Of a stretch of DNA of 31,754 bases, positions 22,558 through 29,887 are shown piece after piece. Made by a program: the position numbers and the translations under genes. The notes under the pieces were generated by a model. It searched no databases. It had not been told where the DNA came from and was given only the letters and a program-made list of their open reading frames with translations. The stretch covers positions 1 through 31,754 of the forward strand of contig JADFPM010000004.1 in NCBI GenBank assembly GCA_022562335.1. The letters are read 5' to 3'. This DNA is from Chloroflexota bacterium. GTDB lineage: Bacteria; Chloroflexota; Dehalococcoidia; Lucifugimonadales; UBA3495. Each line of letters starts with the position of its first letter. Position 1 is the stretch's first letter.

Positions 22558-24822
22558 TCAGGCGGTGGCGGAAGAGGGGATGCTGGACCGGTCGCGGTAG
22601 ACCGACGTCACGCCGCTGACGCCCTCCAGCTTGGCGAATACCTTGCCCAGTTGGTCCAAGCCGGTGGTGTGGACGGTCAATTCCACGGTCACCGACCCGT
22701 CGGCCAGTTCCTTGGTGATGACCGAGGCGATGTTCACGTGCTCCTCGGAAAGTTGGCCGGTGATGTCTCGCAACAGCCCGACCCGGTCGTAGGCTTTCAT
22801 CATTATGCGAACGGGGTACAGGTCTTGGGTCTGGCCCCAGTCCACCTGCACGATACGCTCCCGCTCGTCCTCGTTTTTCAGGCTGGAGCACTCCTTCTTG
22901 TGCACCGTGACTCCCCGGGAACGGGTGATATATCCGAGGATCGGGTCGCCGGGAATGGGATTGCAGCACTGGGCCATGCGGATCAACAGGTCGCCCACAC
23001 CCAGGACCGTGACGCCGGAACTGGGGCTGGACAGGGGCACGTTGGGCTTGGGATGTTCCAATGCCGGCTCTGTCTCCTGCCGCGCTTGGGCCAGCCGGTG
23101 GGCCACCTGGCTTTCGGTGATGCCTCCGGAACCGAGATCGGCCAGGAAGTCGTCGATGTTCTCATACTTGCAGATGGCCAGGATCTCCGCGTCATCCAGG
23201 TGCTGGTTGATGCGGCGGAGCTCTCGCTTAAGCAGCTCCCGGCCACGCTTTATGTTGCTGCCCCTGGCCTGCTTTCGGAACCACTGGCGGACGCTTTGCC
23301 GGGCGCCGGCGGAACGGACGTAGCCACGGTTGGGGTTGAGCCAGTCCAAACTGGGGCCACGCTCAGCCTTGGATATCATTATTTCCACGGTATTGCCGTT
23401 TTGCAATTCGGTGTCCAGCGACACCAGGCGGCCGTTGACCTTGGCGCCGATGCAGCGGTGTCCCAACTCGGTATGGATCTTGTAGGCGAAGTCTATGGGG
23501 GTGGAGCCGGCGGTGAGTTCGGCGATATCTCCCTTGGGGGTGTAAACGAACACCTGGTCGTGGAAAATGTCCTGCTTCACCGACTCTATGAACTCGGCGG
23601 TCCCCGCGACTTCCCGCTGCCAGTCCAGCAGTTGGCGCAGCCAGGTCATTTTTTCCTCGAAGCGCAGGTCTCCCGATTTGCCCTCTTTATAACGCCAGTG
23701 GGCGGCCACGCCGTACTCGGATACCTGGTGCATGTCGTCGGTTTTGATCTGCACTTCCAGGGGAGTTCCGCCCTCGCATATCACCGTGGTATGCAGGGCC
23801 TGGTACATGTTTTCTTTGGGGTTGGCGATATAATCGTCGAACTGGCCGGAGATGGGATGCCACAACTGGTGGATGACGCCCAGGGCTTTGTAGCAATCTT
23901 CGTTGGTCTCGACCAACACGCGCAGGGCGTAAAGGTCGTAGATGTCGCGGAGCTCCTTGCCCTGGGTGGCGTATTTTTGGATCTTCAAATAGGTGCTATA
24001 GATGCCCTTGGGCCGCCCGGCGACCTCTCCGGTCACGTTGAATTTCGCCATCTCATCCCGAAGGGTGGTGGCGACCTTTTCAACGTATTCCTCCCGCTCC
24101 TCACGTTTGGCCGCCAGCATGTTGGCGATCTCTTTGTACTTCTCTTGGTCCAGATGCTGGAAGGCCAGGTCGTCCAGGCGCCACTTGATATCCCAGATTC
24201 CCAGCCGGTGGGCCAGGGGCGAATATATGTCCAGGGTCTCCTGGGCGATGCGGCGGCGTTTCTCTGGGGGTAGCGCGTCCAGGGTCCGCATGTTGTGCAA
24301 ACGGTCGGCCAGCTTGATCAGGACCACCCTTACGTCCTCGGCCATGGCGACCAACATCTTGCGCAGGCTTTCGGCGTAAAGGGGGTCTGGATCGTCGGCC
24401 AAGGCGAAGGAATTGTCGTTGTTGTCACTGAACCGGGAGTTCAGGTTGGTCAGTTTGGTCACGCCGTCGACCAGGCGGGTGACTTCGGGGCCATAACGGG
24501 ATTCCACCTCTTCCAAGGTAACGCCGCAGTCTTCGACCACGTCGTGAAGCAGGGCGGCGATGATGGTATTGGGATCTAAGCGCAGGCCGGCTAGGAAGAG
24601 GGCGGTTTCCAGGGGATGGGCGATGTAGGGTTCGCCCGATATGCGGGTCTGGCCTTGGTGGCATTCCTCGGCGTAGGCGTATGCTTCGGCCACCAGCTCC
24701 GTAGATTCCTTGGGCAAGTAGCTGGATACCCGGTCAATAAGCGTCTTCGCTTCGGCTGTGGCTACCCCATTTGTTTGCACCAATGTGATTTGATGATAAT
24801 ACCCTGGATGGTCATTGTCCAT
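22558..24822 (-). CDS. rel: Bifunctional (p)ppGpp synthetase/hydrolase, RelA/SpoT family
   Basis: Makes and degrades the stringent-response alarmone. From ATG 24822 it has 754 residues, normal for a long Rel. The HD hydrolase domain is intact, with His69 in YIAHPLETA and His93-Asp94 in LLHDVVEDCG, plus KLADRLHNMRTL. The synthetase domain has GRPKGIYSTYLKIQ, then LRDIYDLYALRVLV and YQALHTTV. The TGS domain starts at VFVYTPKGDI, and a C-terminal ACT domain contains YDRVGLLRDITGQLS. With a complete HD site it is probably bifunctional. The open frame continues 67 codons upstream into the MFS start, but that part has no family resemblance. It is divergent from the MFS exporter. Confidence 0.95.
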   Translation of the reverse strand: MDNDHPGYYHQITLVQTNGVATAEAKTLIDRVSSYLPKESTELVAEAYAYAEECHQGQTRISGEPYIAHPLETALFLAGLRLDPNTIIAALLHDVVEDCGVTLEEVESRYGPEVTRLVDGVTKLTNLNSRFSDNNDNSFALADDPDPLYAESLRKMLVAMAEDVRVVLIKLADRLHNMRTLDALPPEKRRRIAQETLDIYSPLAHRLGIWDIKWRLDDLAFQHLDQEKYKEIANMLAAKREEREEYVEKVATTLRDEMAKFNVTGEVAGRPKGIYSTYLKIQKYATQGKELRDIYDLYALRVLVETNEDCYKALGVIHQLWHPISGQFDDYIANPKENMYQALHTTVICEGGTPLEVQIKTDDMHQVSEYGVAAHWRYKEGKSGDLRFEEKMTWLRQLLDWQREVAGTAEFIESVKQDIFHDQVFVYTPKGDIAELTAGSTPIDFAYKIHTELGHRCIGAKVNGRLVSLDTELQNGNTVEIMISKAERGPSLDWLNPNRGYVRSAGARQSVRQWFRKQARGSNIKRGRELLKRELRRINQHLDDAEILAICKYENIDDFLADLGSGGITESQVAHRLAQARQETEPALEHPKPNVPLSSPSSGVTVLGVGDLLIRMAQCCNPIPGDPILGYITRSRGVTVHKKECSSLKNEDERERIVQVDWGQTQDLYPVRIMMKAYDRVGLLRDITGQLSEEHVNIASVITKELADGSVTVELTVHTTGLDQLGKVFAKLEGVSGVTSVYRDRSSIPSSATA

Positions 24823-24900
24823 ATACCCGGCCCCGGTCTTAGGCCGCGTTCCAGCCCCTATCCCCGGTAAGCGGGGCAAGCCCGTGGGAACGGCCCGGCC

Positions 24901-24927
24901 TTGAAAGCTAGCCAACGGTGTTAGAAT
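24901..24927 (+). promoter_or_regulatory. Putative promoter of the DHA2-type MFS gene
   Basis: TTGAAA (24901-24906) and an extended -10, TGTTAGAAT (24919-24927), lie about 70 bases before the ATG. The spacer is a short 15 bases, so the -10 probably does most of the work. Confidence 0.4.
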
Positions 24928-24995
24928 TTGCAGCGCCCCATGCCGGACCTGCAACGTATCCGGGTGATGGGCGATCCTCTCTAGGGATTTGAACG

Positions 24996-26504
24996 ATGCT
25001 CTCTGCGGTGAAACGCAGCGCAAACTACAAGTACTGGGCCTTCGGCGCCCTTTCCATCGGTATGTTCTCCTCGGTGGTGGACCACGGCAGCGTAAACATC
25101 GCCCTGCCCACGGTGGCCAGCCATTATCAAACCGGCCTGCAGACCATCCAGTGGATCGTCATCAGCTACGCCCTTACCATCAGCGCCCTGCTTCTGCCCA
25201 TGGGCCGAATGGCCGACATAGTAGGCCGGACCAAGGTCTACATCCTGGGCAGTATCATATTCGCCCTGGCCGCCGGGCTGGCGGGAGCGGCCCCGACCCT
25301 GCCGGTGCTGATCTTGGCCCGGATCATCCAGGGGTGTGGCGCGGCCATGAGCCAGGGCACGGGCATGGCCATCATCACCGCCACCTTTCCCGAAGGAGAG
25401 CGGGGTAAGGCCATCGGCATGGTGATGACCGTGGTGGGGGTGGGGGCCATTGCCGGCCCTGCCGTGGGCGGGCTCCTGGTGGGGGTCCTGGATTGGCGTT
25501 GGGTGTTTTACATCAACGTCCCCCTGGGTCTGTTGGGCGTGGTTGTGTCCCTGGCCGTGCTGGACAAGGAAAGGACCGGCGATCCGATGGTTGGAGGTTC
25601 CTTCAAGAAATTCGACTGGCTGGGCACCGCCCTTTCTACCGGCGCCCTCTTGACCCTGCTTTTGACCATCGCCAACGGACAGCACGCGGGATGGAGCTCA
25701 CCGCCGATCCTGGTGGCCACCATCAGCTTTGCCGCGCTGCTGGGTTTGTTCGTATGGTGGGAGCTGCGGGTGTCCGAACCTTTGCTTGACCTGAGATTGT
25801 TCCAACGCCGGGTGTTCTCGCTGGGGGTATCCGCCGCGTTCCTGACTTTTTTGGGCAGCTCCGCCGTCCTGTTCCTGACCCCTTTTTACCTGCAAAGTGT
25901 GTTGGGCTACAGCCCCCTAAGGGCCGGGCTTTTCGTGGTCCCGGCGGCTTTGTGCATCGCGGTGATGGGTCCCATCAGCGGCCGCCTTTCCGACCGTTAC
26001 GGCTATCGCATTTTCACCGTTGGAGGGCTGATCCTTGCGGTCGCCGGCCTGTCCATCCTGTCCCAGACGAACGAGTCGTCGCCCTGGTTTATGGTCATGG
26101 CGGCGTTGGTCCTTCAGAGCTCCGGCATGGGCACGTTCTACTCCCCCAACACCAGCTCCATCCTCAGCGCCGTGGAACGGGAGCGGTACGGGGTTATGAC
26201 GTCGTTCTTGAACCTGATCAGAAACGGGGCCAACGTCACCAGCGTTGCCATGGCGACGGTGATCGTCACCGGAACCATGGCGGCTATGGGCTTTGAACCC
26301 AGTCTGGATGCGGTTGGCAGCCCGGGGGCCGGCCATGCCTTTACCTCCGGCTTGCGCAACGCCTATATGACCATGGCCTGTCTGCTGTTCGCCGGCATGG
26401 TCATCTCGGCGGTCAAAGCGGGCAAGACACCGGCTCTATCCGGATCGACCGGGATGGGTGAAGAGACGAAAGGCAAGACCCCCGCCGGGCAACCGGGGGA
26501 TTGA
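24996..26504 (+). CDS. MFS transporter, DHA2 (EmrB/QacA) 14-helix drug:proton antiporter family
   Basis: Integral membrane exporter of 502 residues with about 14 hydrophobic segments, the DHA2 layout. Typical segments are SVVDHGSVNIALPTVASHYQ in helix 1, with the family Asp, and QWIVISYALTISALLLPMGR. The loop motif ADIVGRTKVYILG follows, then RIIQGCGAAMSQGTG, and motif C as GVGAIAGPAVGGLLV. RWVFYINVPLGLLG is also diagnostic. The substrate cannot be inferred; members export hydrophobic cations, antibiotics or metabolites. The ATG follows the predicted promoter by about 70 bases. No TetR or MarR regulator is next to it. It ends 38 bases from the convergent SDR gene. Confidence 0.93.
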   Translation: MLSAVKRSANYKYWAFGALSIGMFSSVVDHGSVNIALPTVASHYQTGLQTIQWIVISYALTISALLLPMGRMADIVGRTKVYILGSIIFALAAGLAGAAPTLPVLILARIIQGCGAAMSQGTGMAIITATFPEGERGKAIGMVMTVVGVGAIAGPAVGGLLVGVLDWRWVFYINVPLGLLGVVVSLAVLDKERTGDPMVGGSFKKFDWLGTALSTGALLTLLLTIANGQHAGWSSPPILVATISFAALLGLFVWWELRVSEPLLDLRLFQRRVFSLGVSAAFLTFLGSSAVLFLTPFYLQSVLGYSPLRAGLFVVPAALCIAVMGPISGRLSDRYGYRIFTVGGLILAVAGLSILSQTNESSPWFMVMAALVLQSSGMGTFYSPNTSSILSAVERERYGVMTSFLNLIRNGANVTSVAMATVIVTGTMAAMGFEPSLDAVGSPGAGHAFTSGLRNAYMTMACLLFAGMVISAVKAGKTPALSGSTGMGEETKGKTPAGQPGD

Positions 26505-26542
26505 CACTGGGCCGCGCTTTTGAATCGAGCCAAGGGCAGATT

Positions 26543-27325
26543 CTAAGCGTGCAACCGTTCGTAGGCCGAGGGCCGGTGGATGCCGTGCTCCTGGTCATAG
26601 TCGGGAGCTATCACCATTTCCCCGGTCAAGGTTTCCGGGGTCTGCAAAGCCAGGAACACAGCGGCTTCCCCTATATCGTCGGGCAATCGCATGCGCTTAT
26701 GCACTTCATCGTCATAGTCGTCGTTGGGCCGCGTCAAAACCCAACCGGGGTCCAGGGAATTGACCGCGATCCCGTTCCCCTGCAGCTCCTCGGCCATGGA
26801 CTCTCCCAACCGCTCCACCGCGGCCTTGGCCGCGGCGTAGGCGGCGGCGCCGGCCCTGCCTTTGCGGGCCACGTTGCGGGAAGTCAGGTTTATTATCACC
26901 CCGCTTCCCCGCTCCATCATATGGGGCAGCACGGCCTTGCAGGAAAGAAAGGTGGTGGTCACGTTGGAATGCATCACCGTTTGCCACTCTTCTTCGGTGA
27001 TGTCGGCAACGTTGACCTGGTGAGACAGATCGTTGGTGAACAACCGGTAGCCGCCGGCGTTGTTGACCAGGATGTCCACCTTGCCCAGCGCGTCGATGGT
27101 TTCCCTCACCGCCCGGAGGGCATCGGCGCTCTTGGTCAGGTCGGCATTTATTCCCAGCCCTTTCCGGCCCAAGGCCCGGATCTGGCCGGCGACTTCGTCC
27201 AATTCCGGCGTGGTGCGGGACACCACCGCCACGTCGGCTCCCTCCCGGGCGTAAGCCAGGGCAATGGACCGGCCGATACCCCTGCCGCCGCCGGTTATCA
27301 ACGCCGTTTTCCCTTCCAGTTGCAT
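26543..27325 (-). CDS. SDR-family oxidoreductase (canonical active site)
   Basis: NAD(P)-dependent short-chain dehydrogenase/reductase of 260 residues. The cofactor motif is TGGGRGIG (residues 11-18), with NNAG in ILVNNAGGYR. The active site is complete: Ser in INLTSRNVA and Tyr/Lys in YAAAK. The C-terminal EMVIAPDYD segment is usual for the classical branch. The substrate is unknown; similar proteins reduce 3-oxoacyl groups or oxidise secondary alcohols. The ATG at 27325 has GGAGG just upstream; two ATGs further upstream (27346 and 27367) are in frame but add no family sequence. It shares the - strand with the VOC, hydrolase and LLM genes and may act with them. Confidence 0.93.
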   Translation of the reverse strand: MQLEGKTALITGGGRGIGRSIALAYAREGADVAVVSRTTPELDEVAGQIRALGRKGLGINADLTKSADALRAVRETIDALGKVDILVNNAGGYRLFTNDLSHQVNVADITEEEWQTVMHSNVTTTFLSCKAVLPHMMERGSGVIINLTSRNVARKGRAGAAAYAAAKAAVERLGESMAEELQGNGIAVNSLDPGWVLTRPNDDYDDEVHKRMRLPDDIGEAAVFLALQTPETLTGEMVIAPDYDQEHGIHRPSAYERLHA

Positions 27326-27372
27326 ATGTCCTCCAGCAGCGCGCATCTTGAAGCCACCATTGGCCAACCATA

Positions 27373-27413
27373 AATCCCCCCAGCCCCTTCTTCCGAAAGG
27401 CGCCGGGGGGATT
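27373..27413. repeat. Hairpin repeat with AATCCCCCC arms
   Basis: AATCCCCCC (27373-27381) and GGGGGGATT (27405-27413) are exact inverted repeats around a 23-base middle with a CCCTT...AAGG-like inner pairing. It lies between the VOC and SDR genes. A related C-rich hairpin pair lies at 27873-27956. Confidence 0.7.
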
Positions 27414-27445
27414 CACACCGGTTTTTGGGTGTGTGCCGAGGTCTC

Positions 27446-27841
27446 CTAGGTACCGATCCAACCGGCGGCGGTGATGTCGATGACCTGGTCATCGGGCCCT
27501 CGGAATTTTACCTCGTAATAGGAATGGCCGCCCGGGGCATTGCCCAAATCCAGCAGGCCCATGGCCGTGGCGCCTTCGCTCTCCAGGACCTTGCTGGTGG
27601 CTTCCACGTCATCCACCACGAATCCCAGGTGGTCGATACCGGCGTAACCGGGCACGTCCCGGGCAGAATCACCGTTGCTCTGGTCGCTGCTTTTGAGGAT
27701 CGCCAGGTTTATGTAGCCGTCGGAAAGGTAGACCCCCGAACGCGCCTTGCCCACTTCTTCCATGTCGAAAACCTTCTTGTAAAAAGCGGCGGTCTTCTCC
27801 GGGTCCGGGGTCCTTATGGCGATATGCTTGATCTTGGCCAT
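27446..27841 (-). CDS. Glyoxalase/VOC-superfamily protein
   Basis: Vicinal oxygen chelate fold, 131 residues, two beta-alpha-beta-beta-beta modules. The first module begins IKHIAIRTPDPEKTAAFYKK with a putative metal-binding His. The second begins GIDHLGFVVDDVEATSKVL. It ends with YEVKFRGPDDQVIDIT, where the Glu is the usual last metal ligand. This pattern is shared by glyoxalase I-like isomerases, methylmalonyl-CoA epimerases and ring-cleaving dioxygenases, so the reaction is open. GGAGG lies six bases before the ATG at 27841; an ATG-less extension of four codons is not needed. It may belong to the same catabolic set as its - strand neighbours. Confidence 0.9.
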   Translation of the reverse strand: MAKIKHIAIRTPDPEKTAAFYKKVFDMEEVGKARSGVYLSDGYINLAILKSSDQSNGDSARDVPGYAGIDHLGFVVDDVEATSKVLESEGATAMGLLDLGNAPGGHSYYEVKFRGPDDQVIDITAAGWIGT

Positions 27842-27872
27842 GATTTCCTCCAATTTTAATCGAATTCGCCTC

Positions 27873-27956
27873 GTCCCCCTTCTAAAGGGGGACTACAGGG
27901 GGTCGTCTCCGTCTGGGGTTCGACCTCCCCTTAATCCCCTCCTTCGTAAGGAGGGG
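27873..27956. repeat. Compound C-rich hairpin repeat, two stem-loops
   Basis: The first stem-loop has arms GTCCCCCTT (27873-27881) and AAGGGGGAC (27885-27893). The second has arms CCCCTCCTT (27936-27944) and AAGGAGGGG (27948-27956). Between them GGGGGTCG (27898-27905) can partly pair with CGACCTCCCC (27921-27930), making a three-stem structure. It fills most of the gap upstream of the VOC gene. Such CCCCTT/AAGGGG elements look like dispersed intergenic repeats. Confidence 0.75.
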
Positions 27957-28010
27957 AAACTGATTCGCCTGTTTGAATCCAATACCTGTCAGACACGGTT
28001 ATCACCTGCT

Positions 28011-28865
28011 TTAGACCCTGGCAACATCGGGGATATCCTCCTCCACGCCCACCAAGAAGTCCCGCAGCAGGCGGTTGAAGGTTTCCGGTTTTTCCGCCAT
28101 GGGAAGGTGGCCGCAGTGGTCGATCACATCCATCCTGGAGTTGGGCAGCGCGGCTCGCAGTGCTTCGCCGTGGGCCAGGGGAGCTATGCCGTCCAACCGG
28201 CCCCACACCAACAGGGCTCCGGCCGTGATACCCGGCAACCTGCTGGTGAGCTCCGGGTCTGTGGGCCGGTCCTTTATCAAATCGGCCACCAGGCTGCGGC
28301 CCTTCCACTGGCGTTCGAATTCCGGGCCCTTACGCACGTTCTCCCATTCGGCGCCGAAGCCGTAGGCCTGGGCCGTGGCGATCATGCCCAGCTTGCCGAA
28401 CACCGCCGTGGCGAACGCGTCCTCGTCCATGGCTTCCAGATCTGGCGCGGGGGCCGATGCCACGTCCAGCCCCATGACATCGGACAGGATCAGGCTGGAT
28501 ACCCGCTCGGGGTGTTGGACCGCCACTTGAAGGGCGATCCAGCCGCCTATCGAATGGCCCGCCAAGGTCACCCGGTCGAGTTCGATGGCGTCCAGCAGGT
28601 CCACCACCACCCGGGCGTAGTCTTCGACCGAGGAGATGCCTTCGGGCACCTGACCCTCCCGCCAGCCGGGCAACTGGGGAGCGTAGGTCAATGCCGTGGT
28701 CCCCAGGGCCATATGGAAAGCTTCCCATTTTCCCGCGCCGCCCATGCCGTGGAGATAGAAGACCGGGTCCAATTCGCCGTCGGCCCCGCCCTTCAGGTAG
28801 GAGACGTCGAAACCGCCCGCGGAAACGGTGTGCCGGGTAAAGATAGAACCGTCGGCTGCGCCCAT
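28011..28865 (-). CDS. Alpha/beta-hydrolase fold protein
   Basis: Soluble hydrolase of 284 residues with the full catalytic triad: Ser105 in the nucleophile elbow AGHSIGGW, Asp225 in WGRLDGIAPL, and His253 in DHCGHLPMAEKP. The oxyanion-hole segment is FYLHGMGGAG near residue 37. This layout fits the family that includes meta-cleavage product hydrolases, lactonases, esterases and haloperoxidase-like enzymes. No signal peptide is seen. The ATG at 28865 is preceded by AGGTGAT. It lies between repeat-filled gaps on both sides. Its neighbours (VOC, SDR, LLM) make a catabolic role likely, but the substrate is unknown. Confidence 0.92.
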   Translation of the reverse strand: MGAADGSIFTRHTVSAGGFDVSYLKGGADGELDPVFYLHGMGGAGKWEAFHMALGTTALTYAPQLPGWREGQVPEGISSVEDYARVVVDLLDAIELDRVTLAGHSIGGWIALQVAVQHPERVSSLILSDVMGLDVASAPAPDLEAMDEDAFATAVFGKLGMIATAQAYGFGAEWENVRKGPEFERQWKGRSLVADLIKDRPTDPELTSRLPGITAGALLVWGRLDGIAPLAHGEALRAALPNSRMDVIDHCGHLPMAEKPETFNRLLRDFLVGVEEDIPDVARV

Positions 28866-28921
28866 GGGATCACCTGCGTTTATTTAGGCTGGTGCTTTAG
28901 TCTAATATTCGGCGTTGCAAA

Positions 28922-29031
28922 TTCCGTTCGTGGTGAGCCCCCCTTCCGTTCGTGGTGAGCCCCCCTTCCGTTCGTGGTGAGCCCGTCGAACCACCGGCAT
29001 GAGACCCTTCGACAAGCTCAGGGCGAACGGA
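28922..29031. repeat. REP-like repeat array A, three tandem half-units plus inverted partner
   Basis: The unit TTCCGTTCGTGGTGAGCC starts at 28922, 28944 and 28966, a period of 22 bases. The last copy continues into GTCGAACCAC, and an inverted partner CTTCGACAAGCTCAGGGCG then runs to GAACGG at 29030, so copy 3 and the partner can form a long imperfect hairpin. In translation these repeats give the peptides RRAHHER and ALSLSKG, a signature of false ORFs. Confidence 0.85.
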
Positions 29032-29100
29032 TGACGCTGGCGGTCATTTTCGATATCACCTGCGTTGACTAATGCTATTTTAAACTGATATCCAGACCGG

Positions 29101-29610
29101 TCACGCGGTCTCGTTCCACCAGAGTTTAACGCACTCCAGCTCAAAATAAGAGTCGTCGGCCTCGGGGTCCAGGGTCTGGCCGCCTTCGGGGACGCTCACG
29201 CCCAGGCGGATGACGTAGTCCTCGCCTGCCTCGGCCCGCTTCTGGATCGCCAGAGCGGCGCCGGCGGCACGCTGGTCCGGCACCGCTTTGAAGTCGCCGT
29301 AACGCCCCTGGAACAGTACGGTCCGCTCCTCGCCGGTATGGTAATAGGTTTCCAACAGGACCTCGGCGTCGTCGGGCGCCTGTTCGCCGTCCCGGGTGAC
29401 CAGATTCAGCCGCAGGGCGCAGCCCCGGTGTTCCGAGGTCGGCCCCACGAAGATCAACTGGTAGGGCACGCCATCGGGACCCGCCGGCGGCGACAATATC
29501 TCCCAGCCCACGGTGACCCGCCCCTCGCCGGCATCCTGGAACTCCCCCCTGGTTTCCGGCGATTCCCTGGTCAACGTGTAGTTAAAATCTTCGTATAGCG
29601 AAAGGGCCAT
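29101..29610 (-). CDS. Uncharacterised beta-rich protein
   Basis: I do not recognise this family. The 169 residues have no signal peptide or membrane helix. The predicted content is mostly beta strand, with paired segments such as GRVTVGWEILSPPAGPDGV, YQLIFVGPTSEHRGCALRLN, and AEVLLETYYHTGEERTVLF, ending in an acidic loop and FELECVKLWWNETA. The pattern recalls a small beta-sandwich or carbohydrate-binding-like fold, but that is only an impression. Codon use looks like that of the neighbours, and AGGTG precedes the ATG, so it is probably a real gene. It sits between the two REP-like arrays, between the hydrolase and the LLM gene. Confidence 0.68.
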   Translation of the reverse strand: MALSLYEDFNYTLTRESPETRGEFQDAGEGRVTVGWEILSPPAGPDGVPYQLIFVGPTSEHRGCALRLNLVTRDGEQAPDDAEVLLETYYHTGEERTVLFQGRYGDFKAVPDQRAAGAALAIQKRAEAGEDYVIRLGVSVPEGGQTLDPEADDSYFELECVKLWWNETA

Positions 29611-29673
29611 CTTTCACCTGGTGCTCGATTTTGGCGCTAGGGGCAAGATCAACATCCGCTGCACCATTCGTTT

Positions 29674-29836
29674 TGTCCTTCGACGGGCTCAGGATGAGCG
29701 GCAGGGGCCACCGTTGCCGTTGGAGGCCCTGCCCCGTCCGTTCGTGGTGAGCCGTCCCGTCCGTTCGTGGTGAGACGCCCCGTCCGTTCGTGGTGAGACG
29801 CCCCCCGTCCGTTCGTGGTGAGCTTGTCGAACCATG
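29674..29836. repeat. REP-like repeat array B, four tandem half-units with upstream inverted copy
   Basis: CCGTTCGTGGTGAG occurs at 29738, 29761, 29784 and 29809 (periods 23, 23 and 25). The last copy continues into CTTGTCGAACCATG. An inverted relative, CCTTCGACGGGCTCAGGATG, lies at about 29677. It is the same family as the array at 28922 and fills the 277-base gap between the LLM gene and the unknown gene. Confidence 0.85.
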
Positions 29837-29887
29837 CTCCGCCTATGATGCTGGTTTGCGATGCAGACCTACCCCCACGTGGGCCTG

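Noticed and set aside
22477..24273. 598-codon open frame on the + strand opposite rel
   Set aside because: It lies antisense to the conserved Rel protein, and its length follows from the high GC content; it starts in the 12-base tandem repeat and matches nothing.
28902..29144. Open frame of 80 codons on the - strand across REP array A
   Set aside because: Its peptide contains ALSLSKG and RRAHHER, the translation of the repeats themselves; no ribosome site or family resemblance.
29738..29836. Possible CRISPR array
   Set aside because: The repeats recur every 23-25 bases with gaps of about 10 bases that are similar to each other. There is no room for spacers and there are no cas genes.
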